From Pycnococcus provasolii (taxonomy: Eukaryota > Chlorophyta > Pseudoscourfieldiophyceae > Pseudoscourfieldiales > Pycnococcaceae): a DNA stretch of 64,000 nucleotides. The notes beneath the pieces are model-generated. The model was not told the origin of the DNA and searched no databases. It was given only the letters and a program-made list of their open reading frames with translations. Where the stretch lies: the NCBI GenBank assembly GCA_938743325.2, contig OW568878.1, positions 558,001 through 622,000 of the forward strand. Reading direction: 5' to 3'. Below are positions 52,001 to 60,970 of the stretch, piece after piece. Each line of letters opens with the position of its first letter. Positions within the stretch are counted from its first letter, which is position 1. A program made the translations under genes and the position numbers.

Positions 52001-52234
52001 CTTCCCCACCACCACAGGCACAGGCACAGGCTGCTCATCAGACTTTGACTTTGACTTAGACTTAGACTTGGACGCAGACGCAGGGGCAGCACCACTCGCA
52101 TCTTTCTTGACAGCAGCAGCAGCACCACCAGCACCCGCATCTTTCTTGACAGCGGCACCAGCAGCACCACCAGCAGCACCAGCAGCAGCACCGCCACCCC
52201 CGAAGAAACTACGTATGTCGCGTCCAGGAGGCAT
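49073..52234 (-). CDS. RFC1: Replication factor C large subunit
   Basis: 1053 residues from the ATG at 52234 (MPPGRDIRSFFGG); RDIRSFFG is the PCNA-interacting box expected at the RFC1 N terminus. Next come Lys/Ser and Asp-rich stretches, a BRCT domain at about 215-310 (LAGINFVLTGTNVYMDREAL, GKVTGNVSGKTNFLVVG), the AAA+ module with Walker A GPPGCGKTSTA and Walker B LILDEVDGMSG, a sensor region (ICICNDKYNQKLKSLRNHC), and the RFC1 C-terminal helical domain (SDTVWNTVRG to LREYSLTPEDWESI). It loads PCNA at primer ends. Complete and intronless. Confidence 0.95.
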   Translation of the reverse strand: MPPGRDIRSFFGGGGAAAGAAGGAAGAAVKKDAGAGGAAAAVKKDASGAAPASASKSKSKSKSKSDEQPVPVPVVVGKKDQMLLDEDEDMPPQPSSPHSSKQTLAKRKRATVTIDDDDDDDNDEFTEPPPPAAKSPKSTPQTTTSPIKKRTSSSSSKKQTKEDEPQEVQRAKQAAQELPKLVEGEDYELLEEGATAAAHGGGGDPAAAMATSRQKPGVTAASFVGQSLCLAGINFVLTGTNVYMDREALGDVIKRHGGKVTGNVSGKTNFLVVGPREVGPRKATTATEKNIPMIDEDGLLAMLRASHDGGAAAAIAKEKRKATSTAHAPPKPAPSTAAKDKGKAPLVAPSHHKSAGAGELWTVRYKPKHIDELVGNNTHIANARLWLETWHDVHLHGKPAPKPKGSSGKMDLSKKAIMLSGPPGCGKTSTAVCLLNDLGYTYTEVNASDTRGTAQKDVKEGVNKLSTKLREMVTNRNLFARGIQGDVPHSSKSALILDEVDGMSGSAERGGVAEVIDMIKRSKIPIICICNDKYNQKLKSLRNHCIEMDYRRPTRVQMVKRLKEIAAKEGLRLEDNALDVMAEACNGDLRMVINQIQLLAQNGAGHSGDRKSVFSYDEVKGRVGKIEKDIGLSPFEATTGLFEGCKAALSRNFFRPSYDTQTIRTQTQTQTLAQTPAGSTAPSSFPASQTQASQDKAGGQFPTNLNPLLDLCFHDADLIPLLVQENYLNHFTNFVNGGGNPRMPGDIKHSLVEYNARMSTFQVKVPRKDAMARRVNIKIPLKAGEAHRLDLIAGASEWISMSDTVWNTVRGGRGGNQHWTLMPFAALAGCVAPASIFCRGGYEALNPGEPNFNRFPSFLGNLSSTNKWRRVLRAMRTTMAASAAHISATTTSTRLDYLPVLRHMLPMPVRQHDKEGAPQVVELLREYSLTPEDWESISDLTGFQTKMTWGQDPRNGIAPATKAAITRLFNSEESHGRVHGGTVFDTSALVTQKSGDGAAKKGGGGKKKRGAAAMSAGKKGAPAARARVLADEEGVNDMDVDDEDEEGIPPGIE

Positions 52235-52704
52235 GAAACTAAGTGAGCTTGAAAATGGCGGGGGAATGGTGAAGGGGGACCCAGCAGGCGCGCGAAGCAG
52301 GCCTCGGGGATCCCAGGAGGCGGCGGGGATGGGCAAGGACGGATCCCCTCCAATGGCTAACAAGAACCCTCAGCACAGAAGAGGTTCATTTCTACTCCCT
52401 CTTCGGCGGATCCCCTCCTTCTTCCCTCTTCCTCTCGCCCGGTTCGATTTTGGTTCTGTGTCTCGACCAACCTCGCTCCCTCTCTCTGTGAGAGGATTCC
52501 GTGACTATGTACGTCCACGCCAGCATACCTTTACAGATTTTGACAGCGATCCTTACGACTGTTGCATGTTGTACTGTTGAGTTCGTTGTACTTGCGTCCT
52601 GCGTGACTTTGGTTATGCTCGGTGGACGTGGTGGGGACTGCCATCATGATTCATGATTTCATGGAAGGGAAGAATAAGTTACACTTTACAGCAGTGGTGT
52701 GTAA
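52235..52704. other. Spacer between RFC1 and the TPR gene
   Basis: Upstream of RFC1 the sequence has several GGATCCCCTC motifs and no gene I can support. It contains the RFC1 promoter and the 3' end region of the TPR gene. Confidence 0.4.
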
Positions 52705-54774
52705 TTACACGACTCGCTCGCGGCATTTATTAGCTTGCGTACGTGCGTCACGCGCCTTCTTGTGATCTGCGCCGTAGCTCTGCTCATATGCATGCGCCGC
52801 TTGGTCGAAGAAGGAAGAAGCCTCATCAAACTTCTTTTGCTTCTTGAGCAAGGACGCGAGACCATTGATGGACCTGAGCGTGTCTGGATGCGCATCGCCA
52901 AGCTCGCGACGACGACCGTCGAGCGCCTCGCGGAACAGCGGCTCCGCGTCGGCGTACTTGCCTTGTTTCTTGAGCAAGGACGCGAGGTTGTGGATCGACC
53001 TGAGCGTGCTCGGATGCGCATCGCCGAGCTCGCGACGACGACCGTCGAGCGCCTCGCGGTACAGCGGCTCGGCGTCCGCGTACTTGCCTTGCTTCTTGAG
53101 CAAGGCTGCGAGGTTGTAGATGGACGTAAGCGTGTCTGGATGCACATCGCCGAGCTCGCGACGACGGCCGTCGAGCGCCTCGCAGTAGAGCGCCTCGGCG
53201 TCGATGTACTTACCTTGTTGCCAGAGCAGGATCGCGAGGTTGTGGATCGACCTGAGCGTGCTCGGATGCGCATCGCCGAGCTCGCGACGACGACCGTCGA
53301 GCGCCTTGCGGTACAGCGGCTCGGCGTCGGCGTACTTGCCTTTTTGATATAGCAAGCCCGCGAGGTTGTGGATGGACCTGAGCGTGTCTGGATGCGCATC
53401 GCCAAGCTCGCGACGACGACCGTCGAGCGCCTCGCGGTACAGCGGCTCGGCGTCCGCGTACTTACCTTGTTTCTTGAGCAAGTTCGCGAGGTTGTTGATG
53501 GAGTTGAGCGTGTCTGGATGCGCATCGCCGAGTACGCGACGCTTACCGTCGAGCGCCTCGCGGTACAGCGGCTCGGCGTCGGCGTACTTGCCTTGATCCT
53601 CGAGCAAGAGTGCGAGGTTTTTGATGGAGCCAAGCGTGCTTCGATGCGCATTGCCGAGCTCGCGACGACGACCGTCGAGCGCCTCACGGTACAGCGGCTC
53701 GGCGTCGTCGTGCTTGCCTTGTTTCTTGAGGAAGTTCGCGAGGTTGTGGATCGCCATGAGCGTGTCTGGATGCGCATTGCCGAGCTCGCGACGACGACCG
53801 TCGAGCGCCTCGCGGTACAGCGGCTCGGCGTCGTCGTACTTGCCTTGATCCTCGAGCAAGGCCGCGAGGTTGTTGATGGAGTTGAGCGTGTCTGGATGCG
53901 CATCGCCGAGCTCGCGACGACGACCGTCGAGCGCCTCGCGGAGCAGCGGCTCGGCGTCGGCGTACTTGCCTTGCTTCTTGAGCAGGATCGCGAGGTTGGC
54001 AATGAAGCCAAACGTGCACGGATGCGCATCGCCAAGCTCGCGACGAAGACAGTCGAGCGCCTCACGGTACAGCGGCTCGGCGTCGTCGTGCTTGCCTTGT
54101 TTCTTGAGGAAGTTCGCGAGGTTGTGGATCGCCATGAGCGTGTCTGGATGCGCATTGCCGAGCTCGCGACGACGACCGTCGAGCGCCTCGCGGTACAGCG
54201 GCTCCGCGTCGGCGTGCTTGCCTTGTTTCTTGAGCAAGTTCGCGAGGTTATTGATGGACCTGAGCGTGTCTGGATGCGCATCGCCGAGCTCGCGACGACG
54301 ACCGTCGAGCGCCTCGCGGTACAGCGGCTCGGCGTCGGCGTACTTGCCTTGATCCTCGAGCACGGCCGCGAGGTTGGCAATGAAGCCAAACGTGCACGGA
54401 TGCGCATCGCCAAGCTCGCGACGAACACCGTCGAGCGCCTCGCGGTACAGCGGCTCGGCGTCGGCGTACTTACCTAGATCCTCGAGCACGGCCGCGAGGT
54501 TGCTGATGGCCATGATCGTTTCTGGATGCGCATTGCCGAGCTCGCGACGACGACCGTCGAGCGCCTCACGGTACAGCGGCTCGGCGTCGTCGTACTTGCC
54601 TTGTTGCTTGAGCAAGAGTGCGAGGCCATTGATGGACGCGAGCGTGCTTGGATGCGCATCGCCGAGCTCGCGACGACGACCGTCGAGCGCCTCGCGGTAC
54701 ATCGGCTCGGCGTCAGCATACTTGCCTTGATCTATGAGCAACTTGAATGCGTGAATGCTTCCATCAGCTTCCAT
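52705..54774 (-). CDS. Kinesin-light-chain-type TPR protein, 15 repeats
   Basis: 689 residues, ATG at 54774. After a 23-residue head come 15 tandem 42-residue TPR units of the form PLYREALDGRRRELGDAHPD then TLxSIxNLAxLLKKQGKYAD plus AE, and a capping helix rich in Lys and Arg. These are KLC/NPHP3-like tetratricopeptides, which bind acidic peptides of cargo or partner proteins. Units 3-5 and 6-8 share the same order of variants (CTFGFIANLA, then INNLA, then MAIHNLANFLKKQGKHDDAE), so a three-unit block was duplicated. No second domain is present, so the partner is unknown. Confidence 0.85.
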   Translation of the reverse strand: MEADGSIHAFKLLIDQGKYADAEPMYREALDGRRRELGDAHPSTLASINGLALLLKQQGKYDDAEPLYREALDGRRRELGNAHPETIMAISNLAAVLEDLGKYADAEPLYREALDGVRRELGDAHPCTFGFIANLAAVLEDQGKYADAEPLYREALDGRRRELGDAHPDTLRSINNLANLLKKQGKHADAEPLYREALDGRRRELGNAHPDTLMAIHNLANFLKKQGKHDDAEPLYREALDCLRRELGDAHPCTFGFIANLAILLKKQGKYADAEPLLREALDGRRRELGDAHPDTLNSINNLAALLEDQGKYDDAEPLYREALDGRRRELGNAHPDTLMAIHNLANFLKKQGKHDDAEPLYREALDGRRRELGNAHRSTLGSIKNLALLLEDQGKYADAEPLYREALDGKRRVLGDAHPDTLNSINNLANLLKKQGKYADAEPLYREALDGRRRELGDAHPDTLRSIHNLAGLLYQKGKYADAEPLYRKALDGRRRELGDAHPSTLRSIHNLAILLWQQGKYIDAEALYCEALDGRRRELGDVHPDTLTSIYNLAALLKKQGKYADAEPLYREALDGRRRELGDAHPSTLRSIHNLASLLKKQGKYADAEPLFREALDGRRRELGDAHPDTLRSINGLASLLKKQKKFDEASSFFDQAAHAYEQSYGADHKKARDARTQANKCRERVV
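52816..54705. repeat. Tandem 126-bp coding repeat, 15 copies
   Basis: The DNA encoding the TPR units; unit length 126 bp in exact register with no interruption. High identity leaves long open frames on the other strand and in other frames. Confidence 0.9.
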
Positions 54775-54944
54775 AAGTTACCAGAAAAAGAAAACTGGCG
54801 CGAAATGCAGATCAAGGCAAGAACAGGTTTCGACCACAGAGGTATCCCCAGGAAACCACCACAGAGGCATATACTTTACCTCATCGCTCTCGCGTCATTT
54901 CATTGGGAAGAACCAGTCTGCCAGTGTGTCGAACCCATTCATTC

Positions 54945-55931
54945 ATGGCGAACTCCCTTCAGATGAACATGAACATGGGGAGTCGTCCTATGAATAATAA
55001 AGGTATGTCGTTGTATTCCTCTCGTGGTGCTCGAAGAGCTTGCATGTGTGCTTGCATGCCTGGGCCCGGGGGGGACCCGTCGTCACTGACAACCGCTTTG
55101 AAGAGGAAACAACGAAAAGTCGCACAGAGACTTGAACAGCTACAACAAGGATGGTCGTCGAGGGAATACTCGGGAATGGAAGCACTCCACACCTTGATGA
55201 CGGACACTGCGCCAATCAACCCGCCATTCAGACTCGCGAACGCAATCGCAGCGAGAAGCTTAACCGGACAACCCGCGCTCATGGTGGAACTGACGAGGGA
55301 CCAACGCGACGTTCCAGGATCGTTGGCGTATCAGGCCAACGCGTGGGCAGACGCAGGCGTCGACGCCCTCGCCGTGCTTGCAGACGAATACTACACGGCG
55401 GACGGGGAGGCGGATATTCGAGAGGTGGCACGCGCAGCCCCCAACCTGCCAATCCTCAGCGTCGACTGGACGCTCCACCCTGTTCAGATCGTTGACGCAA
55501 TGCGCGCGGGAGCACACGCCGTTCAGCTTGTCACCGCCGTCTTGACTGCAAAGGGTGTGGCAACCACGCAGGCACTCGTTCGACCAGGCGGCGTCGATAC
55601 AGTCGTCGAGATATGCAACGACGACGACCGCCGTGCGGCGGAGGAGGCTGGCACGGTTCTGTTCGGCATCAACTTAACCGTTGGCTTGAATTTGAAGGGC
55701 ATACCAGGCGCGAAGGAGAGCGTGACGCGCAGCCTGCTCTCCTCGCTCCCTCTTGGCACGTACAGCATTGTCGGTGCGTCGACATTCGACGCTGTGCGCC
55801 GTGCGAAGTGGGACGGCGCGGACTGCATCATCCTCCAGCGTGCAATGTTCGAGGAAGGCGGCGCGTTCCAGGGCCAGAGACCGGCGGACGTCGTCAGTAG
55901 CCTGCAGGACGTACTGAATGGAGACGACTAA
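54945..55931 (+). CDS. Indole-3-glycerol-phosphate-synthase-like protein, active site altered
   Basis: 328 residues from the ATG at 54945; the frame is open slightly upstream without an ATG. A leader with Cys/Arg patches is followed by helix EALHTLMTDTAPINPPFRLA and a TIM-barrel pattern like TrpC: ALMVELTRDQ (strand 1), GVDALAVLADEYY (strand 2), LPILSVDWTLHPVQIVDAMR (strand 3), GAHAVQLVTAVL (strand 4), VDTVVEICNDDD (strand 5), GTVLFGINL (strand 6), TYSIVGASTF (strand 7), WDGADCIILQRAMF (strand 8). Compared with TrpC, the Glu of strand 1, the Glu of strand 5 and the Asn of strand 6 remain, but the strand-1 Lys, the strand-3 Lys (KDF) and the Glu of strand 7 (ESG) are replaced. It probably no longer makes indole-glycerol phosphate. 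Confidence 0.75.
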   Translation: MANSLQMNMNMGSRPMNNKGMSLYSSRGARRACMCACMPGPGGDPSSLTTALKRKQRKVAQRLEQLQQGWSSREYSGMEALHTLMTDTAPINPPFRLANAIAARSLTGQPALMVELTRDQRDVPGSLAYQANAWADAGVDALAVLADEYYTADGEADIREVARAAPNLPILSVDWTLHPVQIVDAMRAGAHAVQLVTAVLTAKGVATTQALVRPGGVDTVVEICNDDDRRAAEEAGTVLFGINLTVGLNLKGIPGAKESVTRSLLSSLPLGTYSIVGASTFDAVRRAKWDGADCIILQRAMFEEGGAFQGQRPADVVSSLQDVLNGDD

Positions 55932-56019
55932 TAGATCTTGTATGTAAGTTACGAAAACAAATGAGTTACAGATATTTCCCCCTGTTCCGCCTACCGTAAA
56001 AAGTTGTTCTTCCTACATC

Positions 56020-57871
56020 CTACGCGTCGACAAAATTGTTGCGGTGCACAATATCAAAGTCGTGCAGAGCACGCAGACCGCTGTTGTCAAGCTTGTCAAT
56101 CGCCTGGAAGCGATCGATGAGAGCCGTCGCAGCGGCGCTATCCCCCTCCTTCACGCAGAGTGCCGCGAGCGACTTGAACTTGTGCGCAAGCACGTTGTCG
56201 AGATTCACCGTGGTATTGCGCGCTTGGCCGCCCGGGTACATGATAAATCCGCTGTCCAGGTTGGTTCGTGGGCCGCCAAGGCTTCCCATGGACGTTCCCA
56301 TGTCGCGTGCCTCAATCGTCAGGCTGGTGGGAATGCCGTCGGGGTAGTTTTTGTCGTACTCCTCGCCGCCGTGCTCAAACTCAACCTTCTCCATGATTGC
56401 GCGCGTCAACGGATCGTAGATCGCCTCCTTGGAGTAGTCGTACGGCAGAAGCATGAGGTGCTTCCAAGGATCCTCCGGCGTTTCGAACTTCGTGCCCTCC
56501 GGCAGCCGGAACGCCTTGCTCAGCAGGCGGCTGATGATGTAGCACATGCTGTGGTCGGCACTCTGCCTGGTTGTCGGATCGCGCTTCGCCGGGTCGCCGA
56601 TGATGCCAAATGCCGGCTCGTACGCCTTGATGCGAATACGCGCAATCTTGTCAACTCCTAATCGAGCACGTTCTTCGCCGTATCCGCGCAGCGACGGATT
56701 CTGCTCAACGAGGTTCAAGATTCCTTGGATTGCGCCAGCAGACTGGTGCTCGTACAGCCCAAGCTTGAAGTGCATTCCCATGACGGAGAAGTCCGATCCC
56801 TGTTTATTGGGAGTTTTGGTTTTTGGTGATTTGTGAGGAGTTTGATCTGATTTTGTTGTATATATGCACGCAGAGAGATTTGAGAATGAGAGATTGAGAC
56901 AGAGAGATGGCTCTGATACATTAGCATGGATTTTGCGTAAACGCAAAAATTTGAGGTTTTGGATCTCTTCACGCATGAGAGTCAGCTCCCAGCGAAGGGT
57001 TATTTTCCGTGCTCATCCTCACCATCTCTCCAGTCTCTTGTTGTTGTTGTTGTTGTTGTTGTTGTAATCACGTACGCTATTCGAGAGGTGCAGGTCGAAT
57101 GGGCTTGCATCAGCCTTCTCACGATTCACGGGGCCGTCGACTTTTTGGAGCATCTGTCCAGGTCCTTCGAAAAGGCGGAAGATTGCCTCAGGATTGCGGA
57201 AGATGTCACGAGGACCCAAAAATCCGTCCATCGTACGGTGCACGCACTGCATCGCCGCCTCGGTTGAGATGGCAGCGGAACTTCCTTTGGAGTCGCTGAG
57301 CTGTTTGCCTGCACGAATAGCACGGAACGGGATGTGGTGTGCGACGACCATGCCAATAGCCATTTCAATCTGCTCTGCGGTGGCACCCATGAGCGTTCCG
57401 TACACAGCCGCGCTAGCGATGGCACCGTGCACGACGTGGTCGACCTTGTAGCTCTTTAGGGAGAACACCTCGGCAAGTCGTCCACGAATTTCGTCAATGC
57501 ACGCCATTGCGAGCAAGGCATCCGCGCCACTGCGTCCCGTCATCTGACAAGCGGCGACGGCGACGCCATAAAAGTCGTTGTGTCCAAACTCGCCCGCGGT
57601 ATGGTTCAGGGCAGGGTTGTATCTGAGAGAGAGAGAGAGAGAGAGAGGGAGAGGTGTTTTGTTGATATCTTGTCAGTCAGTATGGTGTTGAATATGGTGA
57701 AGGAGATGTGTGTGCACTGTTTGTGTTGTCTTTTGTCTTGCGTTTTGTGGCTCAGGCTCATTAAATCAGTGTTATTTTTTTGTTTGCCAAGCACCGAGAG
57801 GGAACACTAAGTCCCCTCTCCTATGGCACAATAATATGGTTATGCATCGTAGCCACAATATACACACACGC

Positions 57872-57919
<48 letters not shown>

Positions 57920-58416
57920 GGGGAGACAGACAGAAGGGAAGGTACGTACCCGAAGTTGGTTCCGTTTGAGTCCCACTCGCGTACCGCCGCGCCGTTGACG
58001 AGCGCGGCTTTTTCAGGCATGACGAGCGTCGACGATCCGAGGAAGGTTGCCCCTTTCGTTGGGTCGTTGACAGCGTATCGCAGTGCTTCACGTGCAAGCA
58101 CAGCTGGCGCGTTAGTTTTGAGTGCGATTGCGGACGTTCCGCATAGCGACGCGTCCACATAGAACCGCCTCGTTTGTTCCAGTACAGCGTCGTCAGGTTT
58201 CGAGCCGTTCATGAACGATATGGCGTACTGCGCGATTCCGAGCGCTTGGTTGGTGGAGGCGGGTAACACCACGGCAGCTGCTGCAGACGATGACGATGAC
58301 GAGGAGGAGGAGGAGGAGGAGGAGCGGGAGAGGAAGCCAAGAGAAGAAACCCCAAGTCTTCTCAGGAGAGATACATGGCTTGACAAGAGCGTGACTGGCA
58401 TCGCCGACGCGGACAT
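56020..58416 (-). CDS. prpD: MmgE/PrpD family 2-methylcitrate dehydratase
   Basis: Three exons read on the minus strand: 58416-57950, 57622-57076 and 56799-56020, with GTACGT donors and CAG acceptors; 597 residues. The joins give NGTNFG-YNPALNHTAGEFGH and HLSNS-GSDFSVMGMHFKLG, the conserved PrpD core, confirming them. PrpD dehydrates 2-methylcitrate in the methylcitrate cycle, which removes propionyl-CoA. The head (LLSSHVSLLRRLGVSSLGFL, Ser run) resembles a mitochondrial presequence, where this cycle works in eukaryotes. Some family members are itaconate-pathway or other dehydratases, so the substrate is inferred. Intron 1 (57623-57949) ends in a CT microsatellite on the coding strand that supplies the polypyrimidine tract. 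Confidence 0.9.
57625..57655. repeat. (GA)n microsatellite at a splice acceptor
   Basis: On the transcribed orientation this is (CT)n directly before the CAG acceptor of PrpD intron 1. Confidence 0.9.
57874..57917. repeat. (GA)n microsatellite in PrpD intron 1
   Basis: About 22 GA units, 33 bp from the donor of PrpD intron 1, mirrored by the (GA)n at the intron's other end. Confidence 0.9.
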
Positions 58417-59711
58417 GGCACGTACTTTTTTGAGGAAAAATAATAATGGCGCTTCTTCCACCGTGGCGGCGCCGGGGCGTTATTATAGAACTAAGGTTAG
58501 GTAGGTTTGCGTACGGCGTTTTTTAGGACCGAGTTGTGTTGTTTCGGGGTTTAGGTTTTTTGTTTCCCTGGACTTTCCTGGACCAGGAGATATGATTCGG
58601 GGTTGTTGTTGTTAGAGGTCGTCGACCTTTAATAGGCATGATGTCATGTCGACGTGTGTACTGTATTTATCACACGCTTGTATGGTATGCCAGGTCCTCC
58701 CGCCAAAACAAACCAAAACCAATGATGGGACTCGTCTCGTCAGATCCATCAGCCGTGGAATTGCGTTTCTTTTCGACCGCCTTGACAGTTGACACGCCTT
58801 CTCGACTCGGAGTCGGAGCTTCTTTTGGCTTTTGCTTTCTCCTCCAACGGCATTTTGATGCCTTTCGAACAACTAGCGTATGCGTTCCTCCGTTCATCTT
58901 TGCGCGTTGGCGTTGCCAACGTTTTGCTCAAGCTCCCAATTCCCATGATAAAATGCACCTTTTCGAGACTCCAGAGCTCTCTCCTAAGCTTACCTGTACG
59001 GTACCAGTGTACCCTATCTCCCCTTGCTTCCAGGGAGGCACAACCAACAGTTGAGAGCCGACCAGTTGTCGCTGTATCGCCTGGCAACTGGCACAACTCA
59101 ACTGGCACCTCAACTGGCAACTGGTTCAGAGTAGGCGCTAAAGGTATGTAAAAGAAAGGACGAAAACGTGTTCAGGACCTTCAGCAAGGAGGTGGCGTCG
59201 ACCCACCCACCCATGACTCCATGAGAGAGAGTTGTCCCTAGGGTACGATAACACATGTGTTTCACTGAGAAGATGCCAGAGGGGCAGTTCCAACCCCACC
59301 GAAACCCAAACGGCCAAACCCAAACCCAAACCCAACGACGCGGCCGAAGGAGCAAGAAAAGAGCAAGAAAGGAGCAAGAAAGAAGAAGAGCAAGAAAAAG
59401 AAGAGATGAGAAAGAGAAAGAGGCGGGAGGGGAGCGCGGGAGATACCGGTATTCAGATGAAGAGGGGGAGAGCTGTGTGCCGTTGAACGTGCTCGGGACC
59501 TTTGAGTTGAATTGCACCCCGGAGCTCCCCCTTGGAACCCGGTTGCCTGCTTCCCCCCAGGTGGGGTGAGTGGGGTCCTGTGGAAACCTGTCCACGGGAC
59601 CCCACCCCGACCGCCTCTGCCGACCCTGCCCCTCCCCTCCCCTCTCCGGACGACTTCACGCCGGCAGTTCATTCCGGAGGACGCGTCCCATTCCGAGACC
59701 TTCATGGCCGC
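58417..59711. other. Spacer without recognised genes
   Basis: Repetitive stretches: four CAACTGGCA-type units at about 59090-59125, CCCAAAC repeats at about 59317-59332, and an Arg/Glu-codon-like GAGCAAGAAA series at about 59350-59400. No conserved protein motif seen in any frame. Confidence 0.5.
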
Positions 59712-60780
59712 ATGGTAAACTCGTCGTCTGTGTTTTCTTCTCTAAAAGGTGTCTTCTCGTTCAACTCTAAGTCTACATCGTCGTCTACGCGTGTTCGTAT
59801 CTTCTTCTCTTTGTTGTTGATTTGCTATCTCGAGGTATGTCTTTTGTCAGCTTTGTGTGTGTGTGTTTTTGGCTTTTGGTGTTTTTGGTGTTTTTGGTTT
59901 TTGGTGTTTTTGGTTTTGTAGGCGTTTTTTCGTTTTTTCGTTTTTTATTTTTATTTTTAAATTAAAGAATGCGTGTATTGTGGTGTGGTGCGCACGGCAC
60001 TACAACAACATTCCAGAATACACAGCGCTAGCTAGAAGTATGCGTTTCGTTTCGTAGGTGGCAGCGCTCACAGGAGAAAGAAGAAGAAGAAGGGTGTTTT
60101 GTGCTTATTATACTTGGTAGTTGGGCTGGGAAACGGAAAGGGAAAGGGAAAGGGAGACGACTCAGGGAGGTTAGGAAGCGAGGTGCTTGCGTGATGCGTG
60201 CGCGAACGCGTTACGCAGCAGCAGGTCGCTCAGTTGGCGTGATCGCAACAACAACAAAAAAAAATACACAGAGAGAGAGAGATATATCTCACAGAAAAAA
60301 ACCTTTTTTTCACACACCACATTCCAAAAAAAAATAAAACCATTTTATGTATTGCCTCATAAATAATAATCACTCAAACGCAAACAGGTTTGCCTCTGGT
60401 CATTCTGCCTGTCCGCTGGGAACTGCGTGGAAGGATCCGCCTACCTGTCTCGTGAGACGCAGAACTTGTCGGCAACGAACGTCGTCGGGTACTCGAACTA
60501 CGATCTCAACGGAAACTCCGGTGCTGTGCACTTTCACGGATACCACGGAAAGTCGCTCGAAAATCTCTTCTACAGCGACTGGGCACTCAAACTCGAAAGG
60601 CGTGTGGTACAGTACCTCTCGCACCAAGAACTAGGAGCTGCTGGAAGGCTTGTGGATCGTCTGGTGGACGGACCGGCGCGCTTACCCTTCACACTCAACC
60701 AAGGAGTTCCAGCTCCTTACACAGGAATCAACGCCGTGCAAATTCGTGGTGTGCCAGCGCTGACGCTCAGCCTTCTCTAA
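59712..60780 (+). CDS. Small two-exon membrane or secreted protein, unknown family
   Basis: Exon 1 59712-59834 (ATG MVNSSSVFSS) and exon 2 60388-60780 are both phase 0, with a GTATGT donor after LICYLE and an AACAG acceptor; 171 residues. The joint creates one hydrophobic segment (RIFFSLLLICYLE-VCLWSF), which would be a signal or anchor. The rest is soluble and well formed: LSATNVVGYSNYDLNGNSGA, VHFHGYHGKSLENLFYSDWA, LERRVVQYLSHQEL, PFTLNQGVPAPYTGINAVQI. The intron is T-rich with a GA tract. Another internal exon cannot be excluded. I do not recognise the family. Confidence 0.5.
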
Positions 60781-60970
60781 GAGACAGATTTGAGCTTTGG
60801 AGCGAAGGCGCATACAAAAAACAAATACCAAATTTGCATTCTTTCCCTCTGATTCCTATTCGTTTTTTACCGCATACCGCATACACACCACTACCTGTTA
60901 TCCGCAAGAACCATCCACACCACACCCCAAGACAAAAAAAGAAAGAAAAGAAAAACTACTACAACAAAAG

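Noticed and set aside
52686-54477. Several frames of 370-580 codons over the TPR array
   Set aside because: They follow the 126-bp period and are by-products of the repeat; only the 52705-54774 frame gives a known fold.
52816-54705. Direct repeats resembling a repeat-spacer array
   Set aside because: Units are contiguous coding repeats with no spacers in a eukaryotic gene; not CRISPR.
59857-60057. Phe/Val/Gly-rich frame after exon 1 of the small gene
   Set aside because: It is the T/G-rich part of the inferred intron 59835-60387.
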